DNA of 64,000 nucleotides from Acanthochlamys bracteata (GCA_019914995.1 CM034129.1:6213725-6277724), one strand, 5' to 3'; shown: positions 12,711 to 34,484, counted from the stretch's first letter. Program-made: numbers and translations. The notes: a model not told the origin generated them from the sequence alone.

Positions 12711-13991
12711 TCGACGTAATATCATGCACTTTTGTATCATATATGTTTAATTTTATAAAAAAAAACTAATTAAGAAAACTTTATTTTTTTATTTTTCTTA
12801 TTTTTAGTATTTCTATGCAGTCTGAAAAGCATTTTGATGAGAACTTACTTTTCAGTTGATTTTTGTGAACGGCCTATTGGTCTTGAAAGCCAAGATATTG
12901 AGATTAGTTCACTAATTTTATCAGAATTTTCTGGCTACCAATTTATACATATTCACAGATAATTTTACACCTAATGCAGACTAACTCATGTACAGTTTCG
13001 GAAAGAGTGCATTTTTGAAGATCGTCTAGATTTTTAAATAACATTTGTGATATATGATTGAAAAAATAAAACATTAATCTTTATTTTACATATTATATAT
13101 ATTTTGTGAAGGCCAAAAAGACTCGTAAATAGTGCAGATAATTAGGTGGATGGGAAGTTCGGATTAGATTAGACTGCACTAACTTAATTATAAAAAGAAA
13201 TGTTACATGATTTTATTTCATATTTCAAATTTCCTAAGGGGAAGAGGATATTAGAGGTGGCTATTTTAGGGTTTTTCTTAAAGTACTTGCTGCTGGAACT
13301 ACGAGAAGGACATAGAAGAGTAAGGAGCAAAGAAAATAAACGGTGGTTCACTCAACAACACTTTGTTGAGGGTTCTTTTGTTCTATTTTTCATATTTTTC
13401 TCTATTTATTAGATCTGAAAATTTATAAACTAAATATCTGTTTTGCTGGGGTCATGATGTAGCCTAACTATGATAATTTCATTCTTAATTCTATACTATT
13501 CAAAATTTTATAATTATTTATTAAGTATTCATTACCATGCTTAATATTTTTGAATATTTGGCCAATATTTAATCGATTTTGAGATTCATATTGAGACAGA
13601 GATGTAATATATGTATTAGTCTTTGTAATGGTTGATATGAATTGCATGAGAGATAGAAATATACTTTTATAATTTGTGCAGTTAATTTATAATGCCATAA
13701 AAACTTTGTTAATAAAGATTATAATTTTCGATAGAATGAATACAGAGTTTAATTAGATCAGTTATGGTAGAATCAGGAATGCCATAACGCATAAATCTTT
13801 GAAATCTCATAAGTGTGATTTTTACTTGTTTGTTTTCTTTAGTTTTAGCATTCATTCTTTTTAAATCAGTTGTTCAAATAATTTTAGAATTAGTTATTTT
13901 TAGTACTTGATAAGTTAATCAATTCTTGTGGGAATGAAAAATTTTTAATCATTGTATTACTTGTGTAACTCGTATACTTGCTATAACAACA
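12711..13991 (+). repeat. 5' LTR of the Athila-like element
   Basis: Aligns along its length with 18708-20148. The expected TG start is TC here; the end is ACAACA. It lacks about 100 bp that the 3' LTR has near 19040-19150. Just downstream, near 13996-14013, TTGTGCCGAATCGGTG resembles a decayed version of the TGGCGCCGTTGCC-type primer binding site used by Athila relatives. Confidence 0.75.
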
Positions 13992-14209
13992 AATATTTTG
14001 TGCCGAATCGGTGTGTACGTAGTTCACCACAATTTTTATGGGAAAGCAAAGGGAGTTGCTCCTCTTTCCTCCCTTTAAATGAGGTATTACCAAACGTAGA
14101 TAGGTATGAAAAAATATTTACCATTATGATCACTCCTTATGCCTATTCATAATTTAAATACTACATAAAAAGTTAGCCAATTTTTTTAGTGTGAAAATTT
14201 GATCATAAC

Positions 14210-14692
14210 CGAAGGATGTCTTTTGGCTTATACAATGCACTGGCCACTTTCGAAAGATGTATAATAGTAATTTTTTTTATATGGTGGAAAGAGTCATTAA
14301 GATTTTTATGCATGATTTCTCGATGTTTAGATTTTCCTTATATGACTGTTTAAAAATTTTGGTTTCAATTTTGCAACGATGTGAGAAAACTAATTTAGTT
14401 CAAAATTAGAAAAAATGTCACTTTATGGTGCTTAAAGGTACTATTCTAGGCCATCATATTTTAACCATGAAAGCAGAAGTTGATCGAGCAAAGATAAAAG
14501 TCATTGTAAAGTTATTTTCACCTACTTCAGTGAGAGCAGTGAGAAGCTCTTTGGGTCTATCGTCGATTCATCAAAGAATTTTCAAAAATAACAAAGTTCC
14601 TATGCAACCTCTTACTGAAGCATATATCATTTAAATTTTTTGAAAAGTGCTTCCAAGGTTTAACACTCTAAAATAGAAACTTATTGGGCCAA
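14210..14692 (+). pseudogene. Reverse transcriptase fragment (Athila-like)
   Basis: Translation in shifting frames gives the RT landmarks: a degraded MSFGL-type motif near 14216, a FMxDFS-type motif near 14308 corresponding to the catalytic aspartate region, then KGTILGHHIL and a SVRAVRSSLGL block typical of the RT thumb in this clade. Several stops and shifts interrupt it. It ends abruptly where a further element is inserted. Confidence 0.8.
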
Positions 14693-16574
14693 TGCTCGAG
14701 TATATATTATTCGTTTTTAAGTTAAATGTGCTCTTGATATCTTTCTACTTTGACGACTTTCTACGTTTGACTTCATTTATTCTAACAACTGAAATAACTT
14801 GATGAATCTCTAAAAATTATATGTGCAATGGTGAGATGATTTCTAAACGAACTTATAGAGATTGAATTCAAAACTTTCTTATAGTATATTGCATATGTTA
14901 TTTGAATACAAGGTTGAGTTGATTTAATTACTACACAGTACATTCAAAGGAGTTTGTAAATAGTGTTAACTTATTATTATGTTTACAATAATTTTTAAAG
15001 ATTTGGGTGATTAAGCTATGCATAGAAATGAGTTCTATAAGAATAATTTATAAAAAAGATAATATAAATTTTTTAATAATTTTATTCGAAGACTAAAAAT
15101 ATCTAAAGTTGAGGATATTTCATAAATATATAATTACTTGCATTTAATATCATATTAAGATAATATAAATAATATTTTTATTATGATTGTGAATTAAATT
15201 AAATTATTTTTATATGTAGGTAATAAAAGAAGTGAAATGTTAAAGAAAAGCAAAAGAGAAAAGTAAAGCAACAAGAAATTGTATTCTTGGGCTTGCTAGC
15301 CCATATGAAATTAGCTCATTCTGGTAACTTAAGCTACGCTTAATTATTAAGTTAAGTATGATTAAAAAAGAAAGAAAAACTTTGGGATGACTTGGTTTTA
15401 TTTTTTACCTTCCGTGACTAGATAAGGAGAAGAACTCTACCTCAGCCGACACATCATCCGAGGAAGAAAATCTTCAAAGATTTTTTGTTCCTTTCTTTTC
15501 GGTATTGAATTTGAAGAGGTAATTTTCTTGTTGAGTGGAGTGAAAAAGCTATAAAAATAATACAACAAACGAAAAGGGGATCCGATTGAGATTCAGCAAA
15601 GAGAGAAGCAGAGTGGATAGAGGGAAGACGAAGCTGTTGACAGTAAGGAGAGATAGAGAGCTTGAGGAAAGATTGAAACAGAGGGTGAGATAGAGACAAA
15701 TATCAGCAACCATGTTGATCGGAAGATCTAGAAATAGATCCAGAAACAGTGCAAACATAGAGACGAGGAGTAGATTTGGGGACTGCAATATTGCTGTTTT
15801 ATATATTTGAGTTCTTAAACTTATGTCTACTGTATTTGGTTTTGCTATATGTAATTTCAATATGAGACTCTAATAACTTTGATTTGATTCTTGAATATCA
15901 TGTGAATTGTTGATTAAATTATAAGTTATTATTTTTTATTTGAAAAAATATTTAAATGTCAAATTTGTATGCATGATCAGTATTGAATTTGATATATAAA
16001 TTATTTTATTAATTGTGTTTGAGAAGAGCAATCAGAGTATAATTTATAAATTACAGAATTAATAACTGTAGTTAGTATATACTGGACCAAAATGAATTCA
16101 ACTATATAATTTATAATTTTGTAGAATTTATTGTCTTTTTAGTAATTTCTAAATAAAGAGTTAAAATAACACTAGAGTTAAATAATTTTATATTAGACAA
16201 AAAAAAATCATAATTAAAAATCGTATTTAAGAACTGTAATAAAGTATTACGTACCAAATTTTTATAATTATCATAATCTATTATCACATTTATTTAAGAA
16301 TTAAATTAAAGGTATTAGTAGTGTATTCTAAAATTCTAGTTATTTTATCTCTATTTTTACATTTTGTTTAACTTTATTAGCTTTCGTACACTTTTGAGCA
16401 TTCACAAAATCACAACTTTTAGTAGTTTGATTTGTATTGAAATTAACAATAATTTTTGTAGAACAAACTCATTATCTGGTATACGGTATACGATAATCAT
16501 GCACCTATGGGATAAATTAGGATAGAATCACTGAGTTTTTTTTATTTGGTTTTGTCTACATTATGCCTATTTTA
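14693..16574. mobile_element. About 1.9-kb insertion nested in the Athila-like element
   Basis: The RT-to-RNase H linker is readable up to about 14692 and resumes at about 16575, so the intervening sequence is foreign. It has no recognisable ORF. Its mix of AT-rich DNA with a purine-rich middle (15430-15780) is like a gypsy solo LTR, but I could not define TG/CA ends or a target duplication. Boundaries are accurate only to about 10 bp. Confidence 0.5.
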
Positions 16575-17990
16575 TTGTAGCACCAATTTGAAATTGACCT
16601 TTTAAAATCATGTGCGATGCTAGTGATTATGTTGTTGGAGTAGTTTTGGGGCAGCGAAAGAACCAAATATTTTATTCTCTATGCTATGCAGATTTCGTGA
16701 ATTACTTGGCTAGTAATATAATTCTTCCAAATCTATCTTACCAATAAAAGAAGAAATTTTTTATTGATGTTAAGCATTACTTTTGGGAGGATCTAATCTT
16801 GTACAAACATTACTCAGATCAAATTTTACGAACGTGTGGTGCCTGAAGAGGAGATGGAAAGCATCTTGTGGTATTTGTCGTTCATCGAAATATAAAGTTC
16901 ACTTTAGTGTAAAACAAAATAGCAGCAAAGGTACTACAACACGGGTTTTTATTGGCCTTCATTATTTCAGGATGCATACACATATGTTGCTTTCTATAAT
17001 CGATGTCAAAGAATAGGAAATATATTAACAACGAGTGAGATGCCATTAACTAATATTTTTAAGGTTGAATTGTTTGATGTACGGGGAATAAACTTTTTAA
17101 GACCATTTTCTTCTTCACTTTCGAATAAGTACATCTTAGTCGTCGTTGACTATGTATCTAAATGGGTGAAGGTTGTAGTATTACCTACAAATGAGCAACA
17201 AGATTGTGGTGAACTTCCTACACAAATATATTTTTACTTGGTATGGCACTCCTAAAGCAATCATCAGTGATTAAGGCACGCACTTTTCTAATAGTTAGCT
17301 TGAATCTCTACTAAAGAAGTATGGTTTTACGCATCAAGTAGCCACTGCCTATCATCCTCAAACCAGCGGCCAAATTGAAGTGTCAAACAGAGAATTAAAG
17401 TGCATACTTGAGACAATAGTAAATACTTCAAGGAAAGATTAGTTAAAGAAGCTAGACGATGCATTATTGGCATATCGCACAGCATTCAAAACTCTAATTA
17501 GAATATCTCCACATTGCTTACTATTTGGAAAAGCTTGCTATCTACTGGTGAAACTGGAGCAACGAGCATATTGGGAAGTGAAGAAGTTGAATTTCGACAT
17601 GCAAACAATCGAGAGAAAAGATTATTGTAGCAGAATGAAATGGACGAATTTCGACGTAAAGCTTATGAAAAAGCCAGATTTATAATGATAAAATCAAGGC
17701 TTGGCATGACAAGAACATATTGAGGGAAGAGTTCACCCTTGGACAGGAAGTTCTGCTATACAACTCACGATGATATTTATTTTCTGAAAAGCTTAAATCA
17801 AGATGGTCAGGTCAATTCACTGTGGTAAAAGTTTTTTCTTATGAATCAAAGTTATTGGTGAGAAGAAAGATACATTCAAAGTTAATGGGCAACGATTGAA
17901 ATCATATTTTGTCGATTTTAACAACAACAAGACTATCACCCTCCTTGAATCGGTATAGGTGAAGGAAACAAAATCAAGGTACAGGCTATA
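16575..17990 (+). pseudogene. RNase H and integrase remnants (Athila-like)
   Basis: After a corrupted linker comes the RNase H start IMCDASDYVVGVVLGQRKN, then the zinc-finger and core region of integrase: YILVVVDYVSKWVKVVVLPT near 17130, YHPQTSG near 17352, SNRELK, AYRTAFKT and a LLFGKACYL block near 17525. The catalytic-core neighbourhoods are visible but split over frames, with stops at several places, so no functional protein is made. Confidence 0.85.
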
Positions 17991-18707
17991 AAGAAAGCGC
18001 TTATTGGGAGGCAACCTAAGTTTTTCATCTAGTTTGAACTTTTCAATTAGTTTTTTCTTTTGATTTTTTTAGTTATGATAAATTTCTAAGGAACTTTAAG
18101 TGAGTAAACACAAAAACTAGAGATACTTACTAACCCCTCCTCTTTATTTATATTTTTTTTACTCACTTTGAGGACAATGTTGGTGCTAAGTTTGGGGGGA
18201 GAGAAAATTTTTGAAAAAATTATATTTTTGTTGCTTGGTTGGAGTATACTACTTATGATGAAAATTTTCTGTCTTGAGTTTTAATTCCTGAAAATAGACT
18301 AAATAAATAGCCATTTAAACTAATTCTTATGTTAACAAGTGATAAGTATGATAGCTATCGACTGCAAATTTATTTTTTATAAAAAATAATAAAATAAAAT
18401 AATAACATTCATGACTAAGATTGGATACAAAAATGGAATTCAGATGACTGGTTAGTTTGACTTACTCGATATAATATTCAATATTAAGAATATAAAGGTT
18501 AAGTAGCTCAAAATAGGCAAATGAACTTATTGACGATACTTATATTCATGAGTTTAGCTTTTTTTTCTTAAATGGTTTGCTTACATGTGAATAAGTGTGT
18601 GTGTGATCGAAAAAGTTGGTTGTGCTTAGGTAAAATTTTCATAAGTTATACATCAAATAACAGATCTGAAAAAGTGAAGATGGAAGTATTTGATGTGCTT
18701 AAAATAT

Positions 18708-20148
18708 TGACATAATATGATACACTCTTGTATAATATATGTTTAATTATATATAGAATACCTAATTAAAAAGAACATTATTTCTCTATATTTCTTATTT
18801 TCAGTAGTTATATGTAGTATGAGTACTTTTAATGAAAACTTGACTTTTTTCAGTAGAGTTTGTGTGAACGACCAATTGAGTTTGAATGTCAAGAAATTGA
18901 AGTTGGTTTACTAATTTTTTTAGAGTTTTTTGGCCAGCTAATTCATACATATTCATAGATGAATATCACACCCAGTGCAGACTGACTCATGCATAGTTTC
19001 GAAACAAGTGCATTGAAGATTTTTTTGATTTTTAAATGACCATCCTTGAGGTAACCACCATTGTGCCCCAACCTAAGCGGCTGATGAGAATCTACTAAGA
19101 ATACCACTTGCACCTTCTGAAGCTCCCTCCCTTGAAAAGACATGTGTGAGATATGGTTGAAAAGATAGAACATTGATCTTAATTTTCTATATTTTTATAT
19201 ATTTTGTGGAAGCCAAACAAACTCCCAAACAGTGCAGACAACTGGGTAGATAGAGGTTCGGATTAGGTTAGACTGCACCAATTTAATTATAGAAAGAATA
19301 GCCATATAGTTTTATATTTGAATTTTCTGAGGGAAGGAGGAGACCCGAGGCGGCTAATCTGGTGTTTTTCTTGAGTACTTGCTGCTGGAACGGAGAGAAT
19401 GACATAGAAAAGCAAAGAGCAAAGAAAAGATATGCTAGTTCGCTCGACAACACTCTTTGTTAAGTTTTATTTTGTTCTATCTCTTATGTTTCTCTCCGTG
19501 TTGTTAGAGCTGAAAATTTTAAACTAAATTCCTATTTACTGGGGTTATGATGTATCCTAACTATAATGATTTAATTCTTAATTTTATACTATTCAAAATT
19601 TTACAAGTGCTTATTGAGTATTTATTATCGTGCTTAATGTTTTTGAATATTCAATTGATTTGATATTTATATCGAGATAGAGATGTGATGTATGGATTAG
19701 CCTTTATAATGGTAGTTATCAATTGCATGAGATACAGAGATATACTCTTGTGATTTGTGCTATTAATTTAGGATGCTACAGAACTTAATAATTAGCTTTC
19801 TTACATATTAATTCACACAAAAATATAGTAAGTTATTGCATGGAAGTATTCTTGGTATAACTCAAGAATGTATATCAAAGAATTTAAAATTTTCCAATTG
19901 TCAATAAAATTATAATCTTCGATAACATATTTTTAAAAGCCGCAATACATAAAATACTGAAATCTCACAAGTGTTGTTCTTGTTTGTTTGTTGTATTTAA
20001 TTTTAGCATTCACTCTTTTAGAATGGTTGTTCTAATAATTATAAGATTAATTATTTTCGGTACTTAATAAGTTAATTAATTCAGGTGAGAATAATATTTG
20101 TCTCATCATTATATTACTTGTGTGACTCATACACTTACGATAGCAATA
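18708..20148 (+). repeat. 3' LTR of the Athila-like element
   Basis: Starts TGACATAATATGATACACTC, matching TCGACGTAATATCATGCAC at the 5' LTR, and ends AGCAATA opposite ACAACA. A purine-rich run just upstream (about 18667-18685) could be the polypurine tract. It keeps about 100 bp that are absent from the 5' LTR. Confidence 0.75.
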
Positions 20149-22020
20149 ATATCCATAAAGGTACAATTTGTTCTTTGTAACAACCAACGATAATTGGAAT
20201 TTTATGAAGTACTTATTTCAGTACCATCCTTGTAAACCATCAACTAGCATTAAAATAGCTTGTTATCATCTCCAACGCAGGCCTTCACAAGTTGGTGTCA
20301 TCCAAAGTGTGGTCTCCAATTCAATTGGCAATTGTTAGTTGGAAAGATGAACCCATCATTCCATCTGTCTATGAAATGATCGTAATTTTCTAGATTGTTA
20401 TCTGTGAAGTAGAACAACTCTGTATCAACTACTAATGATTAAGGTCATCTACAACCCTTCCATGTTTGGGCAACATAGTTTTCTTTAAACTTTTATGATA
20501 ATTTTGATTTTTTACAGCAAGGTCTAGTTGATTATTTTTAGAAGAATAAACTAATATTCTTTTTAATGATAATTTTGACTCTTAGGACTTGTATGGTTTA
20601 CCCGCTTTGCTCCATCAAATAGTTTGTAGGGTTTGGTGAAGAAAGAAATGCTTTGGCATGCATATAACCTTTCAACTTAAGATTTTAAGCTACGCATCCA
20701 TAGACAAGATTTCGTGAAACAATGTAGTTCAATTTTATGATACCTAATACAACTTAGCCAGGATATCCTAGCATTGTATTAGGGTATCATGACATTGGAA
20801 CTCAGAGAAGTGTGTCAGTTAGTAAGAAGTTTGTTGTAGTACGGAGGAGCTCATTCTGATGGTTCTTTGAAACGATATAGCTATTCGTCTATATATATTG
20901 TGCATGTACTTAAAAATTCTATGGCATCCACTTATATATCATGCTCGCTTGTGTTGCAGATAAATCAAGAAATCTTACGAGGTATTGTAACGTGAGGTAC
21001 TCAAACGTATGTACTGGTAGCCCGAAAATGTGAGGTACTCAAATGTAAAGAAATTAAGGCCCTTTGCATCATCGTGAAAACTGCTGCACCCATGAAAGGT
21101 GTCACAAATGCCTGGAGATCAGCCGTATCTTTTCAAGATACAACACATAAGGCTAAGTTATTGCTAGCGTAGATGGATGCGCTCTATAAGATGTTATGAG
21201 TCGTAAACTTTTAATACTTTATGTCGCTCGATTCCTACCTACGTATAAAAAACCTTTTAAAGATCGTCTTAATGTAGAGTCACTGCAATAGATTAACAGT
21301 AGTGATTGAGTATTCTCTACGAAGAATTTTGTTTTAAAGGAAGGAGGCACTATTTAAAATTGCTTCTTTTCAACTCTAAAAATATATGTGTATATATATA
21401 AACATTTATAAAATTAAAAAATAATATGAATTATATAATAATTTTTTCGAAAGTTTATAATTTTTGTTTTTAATATTAAAAAACTATTTTTATCAGCAAT
21501 TCTGAGCAAGCTGAGGTTGTTTCGATTTAGTACGTTCACATTTTTATTTTTGTTTCACGTCATGAAAACTATATTTCATATAATATATTGCATTGTGATG
21601 AAAAAATACATTATGATAGCTTTATGTAGTAATTGCATTGTGGCCAAAGTGCACTTTATTTGCACGGAACTTACTTTTTTCCTCCAAATTTGAGTTTATA
21701 TTTCCTTTTTATGTTTCGGTTTATCTTGCTAGTTGAACCCACTTCTAATTTATATCTTGTTGAACTCACTTACATTGAACTCAGTCTTCCGAAATTCAAT
21801 TCTTTCTAACTAAAATCCATCACAAATGAATGAATACAACGTCATATATGCCTTCATGAACATATGTACGTCAAGTAATTAAACAACAGAATTGGCAAAG
21901 ACAACATTCGATGGATGAATGGTATCTGTAATAATTAATAGCTTGTAAGCCTTATCGAGCTCATAAACATACTATGTAAGCATATAAAAACATATATACA
22001 GCTAAATAGGTCTTAATATA
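20149..22020. other. Intergenic DNA, probably old repeat debris
   Basis: No ORF above background and no recognisable domain. The part at 20990-21340 is less AT-rich and might be retroelement or gene debris, with short plus-strand translations that I do not recognise. I see no tRNA, MITE ends or microsatellite of note. Confidence 0.4.
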
Positions 22021-22580
22021 ACTCATAAAATGAGAGTGCTCAAATCTATATAAATAGCTATACATTGATAAACAAATAATATAAAATTTAACATTTCTTA
22101 TATGCAATGTACCGTGTCGGACATAATACTTTCATGAGATTGGTTTTTTTAGGGGATCATTCTTCACACTTGTAGATCGAGGATCCCATACTCAAAGGAA
22201 TAGCCAATCTCTTACGGATTAGCATACCCCACTTATAAATACATCTCTATTTTAGCACTTCGCCAATTCAGAACTATTAAACTGTAAAGCGCTAAATCCT
22301 AACTCAAAAAATGAGATTGCTCAAATCTATATAAATAGCTATACAGTTTGACAAACAAATAATATAAAATTCAACATCTCTTTTACATGTAGTGTATAAT
22401 GCCGGACATAATACTCTCATAAGAGAGGTCTTTTTAAGGGATCATTCTTCACATTTGTAGGTTCGAATCTTCACATTAAAAAAATTCACTAACTTTTAGG
22501 AATTAGCATTCTCCACTTATAAGCACATATCTATTCCAGCACCCACCCAATGTGAGACTATTAAAAGATTGTGGGCTGTT
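22021..22580. repeat. Two diverged tandem copies of a ~281-bp unit
   Basis: The segment starting near 22021 (AAAATGAGAGTGCTCAAATC) recurs from 22302 (AAAATGAGATTGCTCAAATC) and the match continues through a block with GGATCATTCTTCACA to a CCACTTATAA-AC block. The unit includes the first part of the LTR described at 22456, so the duplication probably postdates insertion of that LTR or involved two insertions. The copies differ by substitutions and small indels. Confidence 0.75.
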
Positions 22581-23458
22581 AATGCTTACCAAATCAAGGT
22601 CCATTTGACCAACTCAAGATGAGTTGTTAGCCTACTTTTAAGTTGACTAGCTCGTTTTTCACTTGAATATCATTTCTATGCCCATCCACTACTAACCCTG
22701 ATGTAGATCAACTTAGAAGCCCAACAATCTTCCCCCACCCCCAACACATCGAGTGGGTCCACCCAACTGGCTTTGATACCAATTATAAAATCGAATCTTC
22801 ACATTAAAAAGATTAGCTAACATTTTAGGTGCCGTTTGGATAGACTTATTTTAACTTATAAGTTGAAAACAGTATAATAAATTACTTTTTCAACTTATAA
22901 GTCACAGAAATAGAAGTTACGTTGAGTAATTTTTCAAAACTTTTTTGTCTGTTTAGAAAAAAATAACATTATTGACCCTGTTAAGTTAACATAATTATAT
23001 ATATACATATATATATACATATATATGTATGTGTATATATATATTTATTATAAAGGATATTTTAGTCTTTGCCAAGCACCTTATTCAACTTGTTTTTAAA
23101 AAAAGTAAAATTTATCCAAACCAATACCTCCTTTTTCTAAAAAAGTTTTCAGCTATTTTTTTAAAAAAAAAGTCAAAAAAGTAACTTTTGTTATAAAAAT
23201 TAAAACTTTTAAGTTTAGCCAAACGGCCCCTTAGAGTTTAACATTTTTTACCTATAAGTACATACATATTTCAGCACCTAGTTAATATGGGACCAGTAAG
23301 GAGCTGAACTATTAAGCTCATCAAGTCAGGATCTATTTCGCTCAATCTAATGCGAGTTACTGACCTACATCTAAATTGACTAGCATATTCTTATTTGGGC
23401 ATCATTACTAGACCTCTCTACTACTAATCGAAATTTAGACTAATTTGGAGGCCTAATA
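22456..23458 (-). mobile_element. Very small LTR element (TRIM/SMART-like), minus orientation
   Basis: LTR 1 (22456-22726, starts TGTAGGTTCGAATC, ends GCCCAACA) matches LTR 2 (22784-23458, starts TATAAAATCGAATC, ends GCCTAATA) once the 403-bp MITE in LTR 2 is removed, leaving about 270 bp each. Between them are only about 57 bp. Read on the minus strand, these start with ATTGGTATCAAAGCC, close to the methionine-tRNA primer site TGGTATCAGAGC, and end with GGGTGGGGGAAGAT, a polypurine tract. There is no coding sequence. A clear target duplication is not visible. Confidence 0.7.
22828..23230. repeat. Tourist-like (PIF/Harbinger) MITE with TTA duplication
   Basis: Terminal inverted repeats GGTGCCGTTTGG and CCAAACGGCCCC (11 of 12 match) are flanked on each side by TTA (22825-22827 and 23231-23233). 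Removing it restores the LTR alignment of the host element, confirming the boundaries. An AT-dinucleotide-rich tract occurs near 22990-23055. Confidence 0.85.
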
Positions 23459-24149
23459 AACACATAACATATTATATGAAATTAAGATAGAACTCAACTT
23501 CAAAAGCTAACTCAAAATATGAATATTTTCAAACTCGTAAGTAAATTGCGACACATCTCGATAAAGAGTCAATATGGGACAATTACCCATATGCATACAT
23601 TTTCTTTTGTAGGGAACTATAAAAGTGCATTCTCCTCATATCAAGAAACTAATAAACTGTATCTATATAGCTGGTATCAATACTTCGGAAAGAAGAGCTA
23701 TATAAGAAGATATGCAGAGTAGTTCAGCACATTCACCTTGGTTTTGTTTAGAAGTCCAAATTACAATTTGATCACGAGGAAAGTATGGTATCCTATTATA
23801 AGGTTTCACAAACTCCTAGTTTTACATCATTGCCATGCGTAAAAACATCAATGCAAATCATGCATTAAGTATAAAGCTTGACGCACCGTTGTTTTATGGA
23901 GTTGGGATGAACAATACGTTCCTTTTATCCTGTTGCAAGACAGATTAATTAAATAAGAGTACTTTAGAAATAACCGTACCCAAATAGGATCATCGGTACT
24001 GTTTCTATTAACTATCACTACGACAGAGAAGGGATACAAGGTAAATAAATGGTTAAAATTTTAAAAAATTTATCCCGACCATGTGTACTACGGAGCCCCT
24101 TTTCAGTTATTATTACCTTCGCAAAAAAACAAACTCACGTTTACAGTAT
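23459..24149. other. Intergenic DNA without a supported feature
   Basis: Only short ORFs without recognisable domains. No repeat ends were identified. Confidence 0.4.
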
Positions 24150-24960
24150 TATTAGTGACAATTTGAATTGATTGGTCAATTTCGAATCAACTCATTTAAT
24201 AATCACATCAAATTCATTCAACTACAACTCAAGTCACAAATTTATACGGATCAAAATTATTAACCCTAATTCAACTTATTTAATAAACAAATCAAATTCG
24301 AATCGACCCATTTAATAATTATAATTTTTAATTTTATATTTTCAAGCTTGATTGAAATTATAAAATCAGTTAAAATAAATACGCAAAATATTTTTAGTAA
24401 AGAGATATGATAAATTTTCACCAAAATGTACATTCGTTAATATATTCATTGGTACTTGTTAAAAAAACTTTTATTTTTATTTTTTGAAAATATATAATGA
24501 CAGCTGAAATTTTATAATTATAAATATATAACATTACTTTTAACAAAAATTTTGATAAAATTTTTTTTACAAAATTCAAATTCATATTTAAAGAAGAACT
24601 TATATAGTAATACTTTCGATAATATTATAATTCTCATCTTACACTATTTTAATAAAACATAAAAATAAATAATTAATTATAAATATAATGTAATATAATA
24701 ATTAATAAATTGTTATTATCTTTTTTTTTGTCAAAATTTATTATAAGATAAAAAAATAAAGAAAAAATTGTTCTTTCAAAATATGACAATTCAGATTAGT
24801 AAATCAATTTTGAATCGACCCACTTAATAAACAGATCAAATCCGTTCAATCCAAACTCAATCTATACATTTATACATATAAAAATTTTCAACCCTAACCT
24901 AAATTAAATAGATCAATTTTTATTGAAATTTTGAATCAGATCATATATTACTATCTCTGC
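24150..24960. repeat. Dispersed repeat with two copies of a CGACCCA-TTAATAA motif block
   Basis: Two direct blocks (about 24155-24340 and 24783-24950) share ATCGACCCATTTAATAA-like and CCCTAACC-like segments on either side of very AT-rich DNA. A related block occurs inverted near 63720-63830. This is the type of sequence often found in short plant repeats beginning GGTGGCAAT. Class is not resolved. Confidence 0.45.
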
Positions 24961-25606
24961 TTTTTAAGCTCGACATCTACCTTCAAAAACTCGATAAGAA
25001 TATCTCACTTATTATTCATGGGCAAAATAAAAAGATATAGACAAGACTAGGTACCCAATAATATTGCTCCTCACTTAGAAATAATGCTGCTCTGTATAAC
25101 TTTAGAGTTTAGAAAGCCAGACAAGAATAGTCACTAAAAGAGAAATAATAATAGAATACGAGATGAGCGCTCCTATGCTAAGAGCACCATCATAAATATG
25201 ACAAGAACATCAACATAAGTTACAAACATCAATGTAGAAATTGGTAGATGTATTATCTGTAATTTACAAAATTCATAATGTTACATCATTTCACACACAA
25301 CAGTTATAATCCAATACTACCCAAACTGCATCATTCTATGTAACTATGACTTTTCTTCTCTCTCCCTTTTTTTGTATTATTATTATTATTGTTTTTCTTT
25401 TGTTTGCATGCAAGCATGAAAAGAAATTTGCACAAGATAGATTCAACCTCATGGCCCTAACTATGAGAAAGAACAGCTCGCAGAAATTTTAGAAAAACAT
25501 AAACTTACTAGCACTCTGCATTAGCTACCTTCCATTATGAACCTACTCCATAGTGACTCTTAAGAAACAATAGCAGCAAGGATACCAATCCATTGTGGGA
25601 AGGGAC
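24961..25606. other. 3' flank and probable 3' UTR of the AGD5-type gene
   Basis: The part nearest 25606 lies downstream of the AGD5 stop and probably includes its 3' UTR. A short (ATT)n tract lies at about 25376-25391. Nothing else is recognised. Confidence 0.4.

Positions 25607-34484
<8,878 letters not shown>

Larger units (their letters stand above)
12711..20148 (+). mobile_element. Decayed Ty3/gypsy LTR retrotransposon, Athila-like
   Basis: Two long direct repeats (12711-13991 and 18708-20148) enclose remnants of reverse transcriptase, RNase H and integrase in that order on the plus strand, the Ty3/gypsy order. The flanks are ATCTC on the left and ATATC on the right, a near-perfect 5-bp target duplication. 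Nearly all of gag, the protease and the front of RT are missing: only about 200 bp separate the 5' LTR from RT. A block after integrase containing TTTGAGGACAATG and TTTGGGGGGAG is typical of Athila-like elements. Frames are broken by many stops and the LTRs differ by many substitutions and indels, so the copy is old and inactive. Confidence 0.85.

Noticed and set aside
15454..15860. Overlapping minus-strand ORFs in the nested insertion
   Set aside because: Ser/Leu-rich readings of a purine-rich tract; no motif and two frames open at once.
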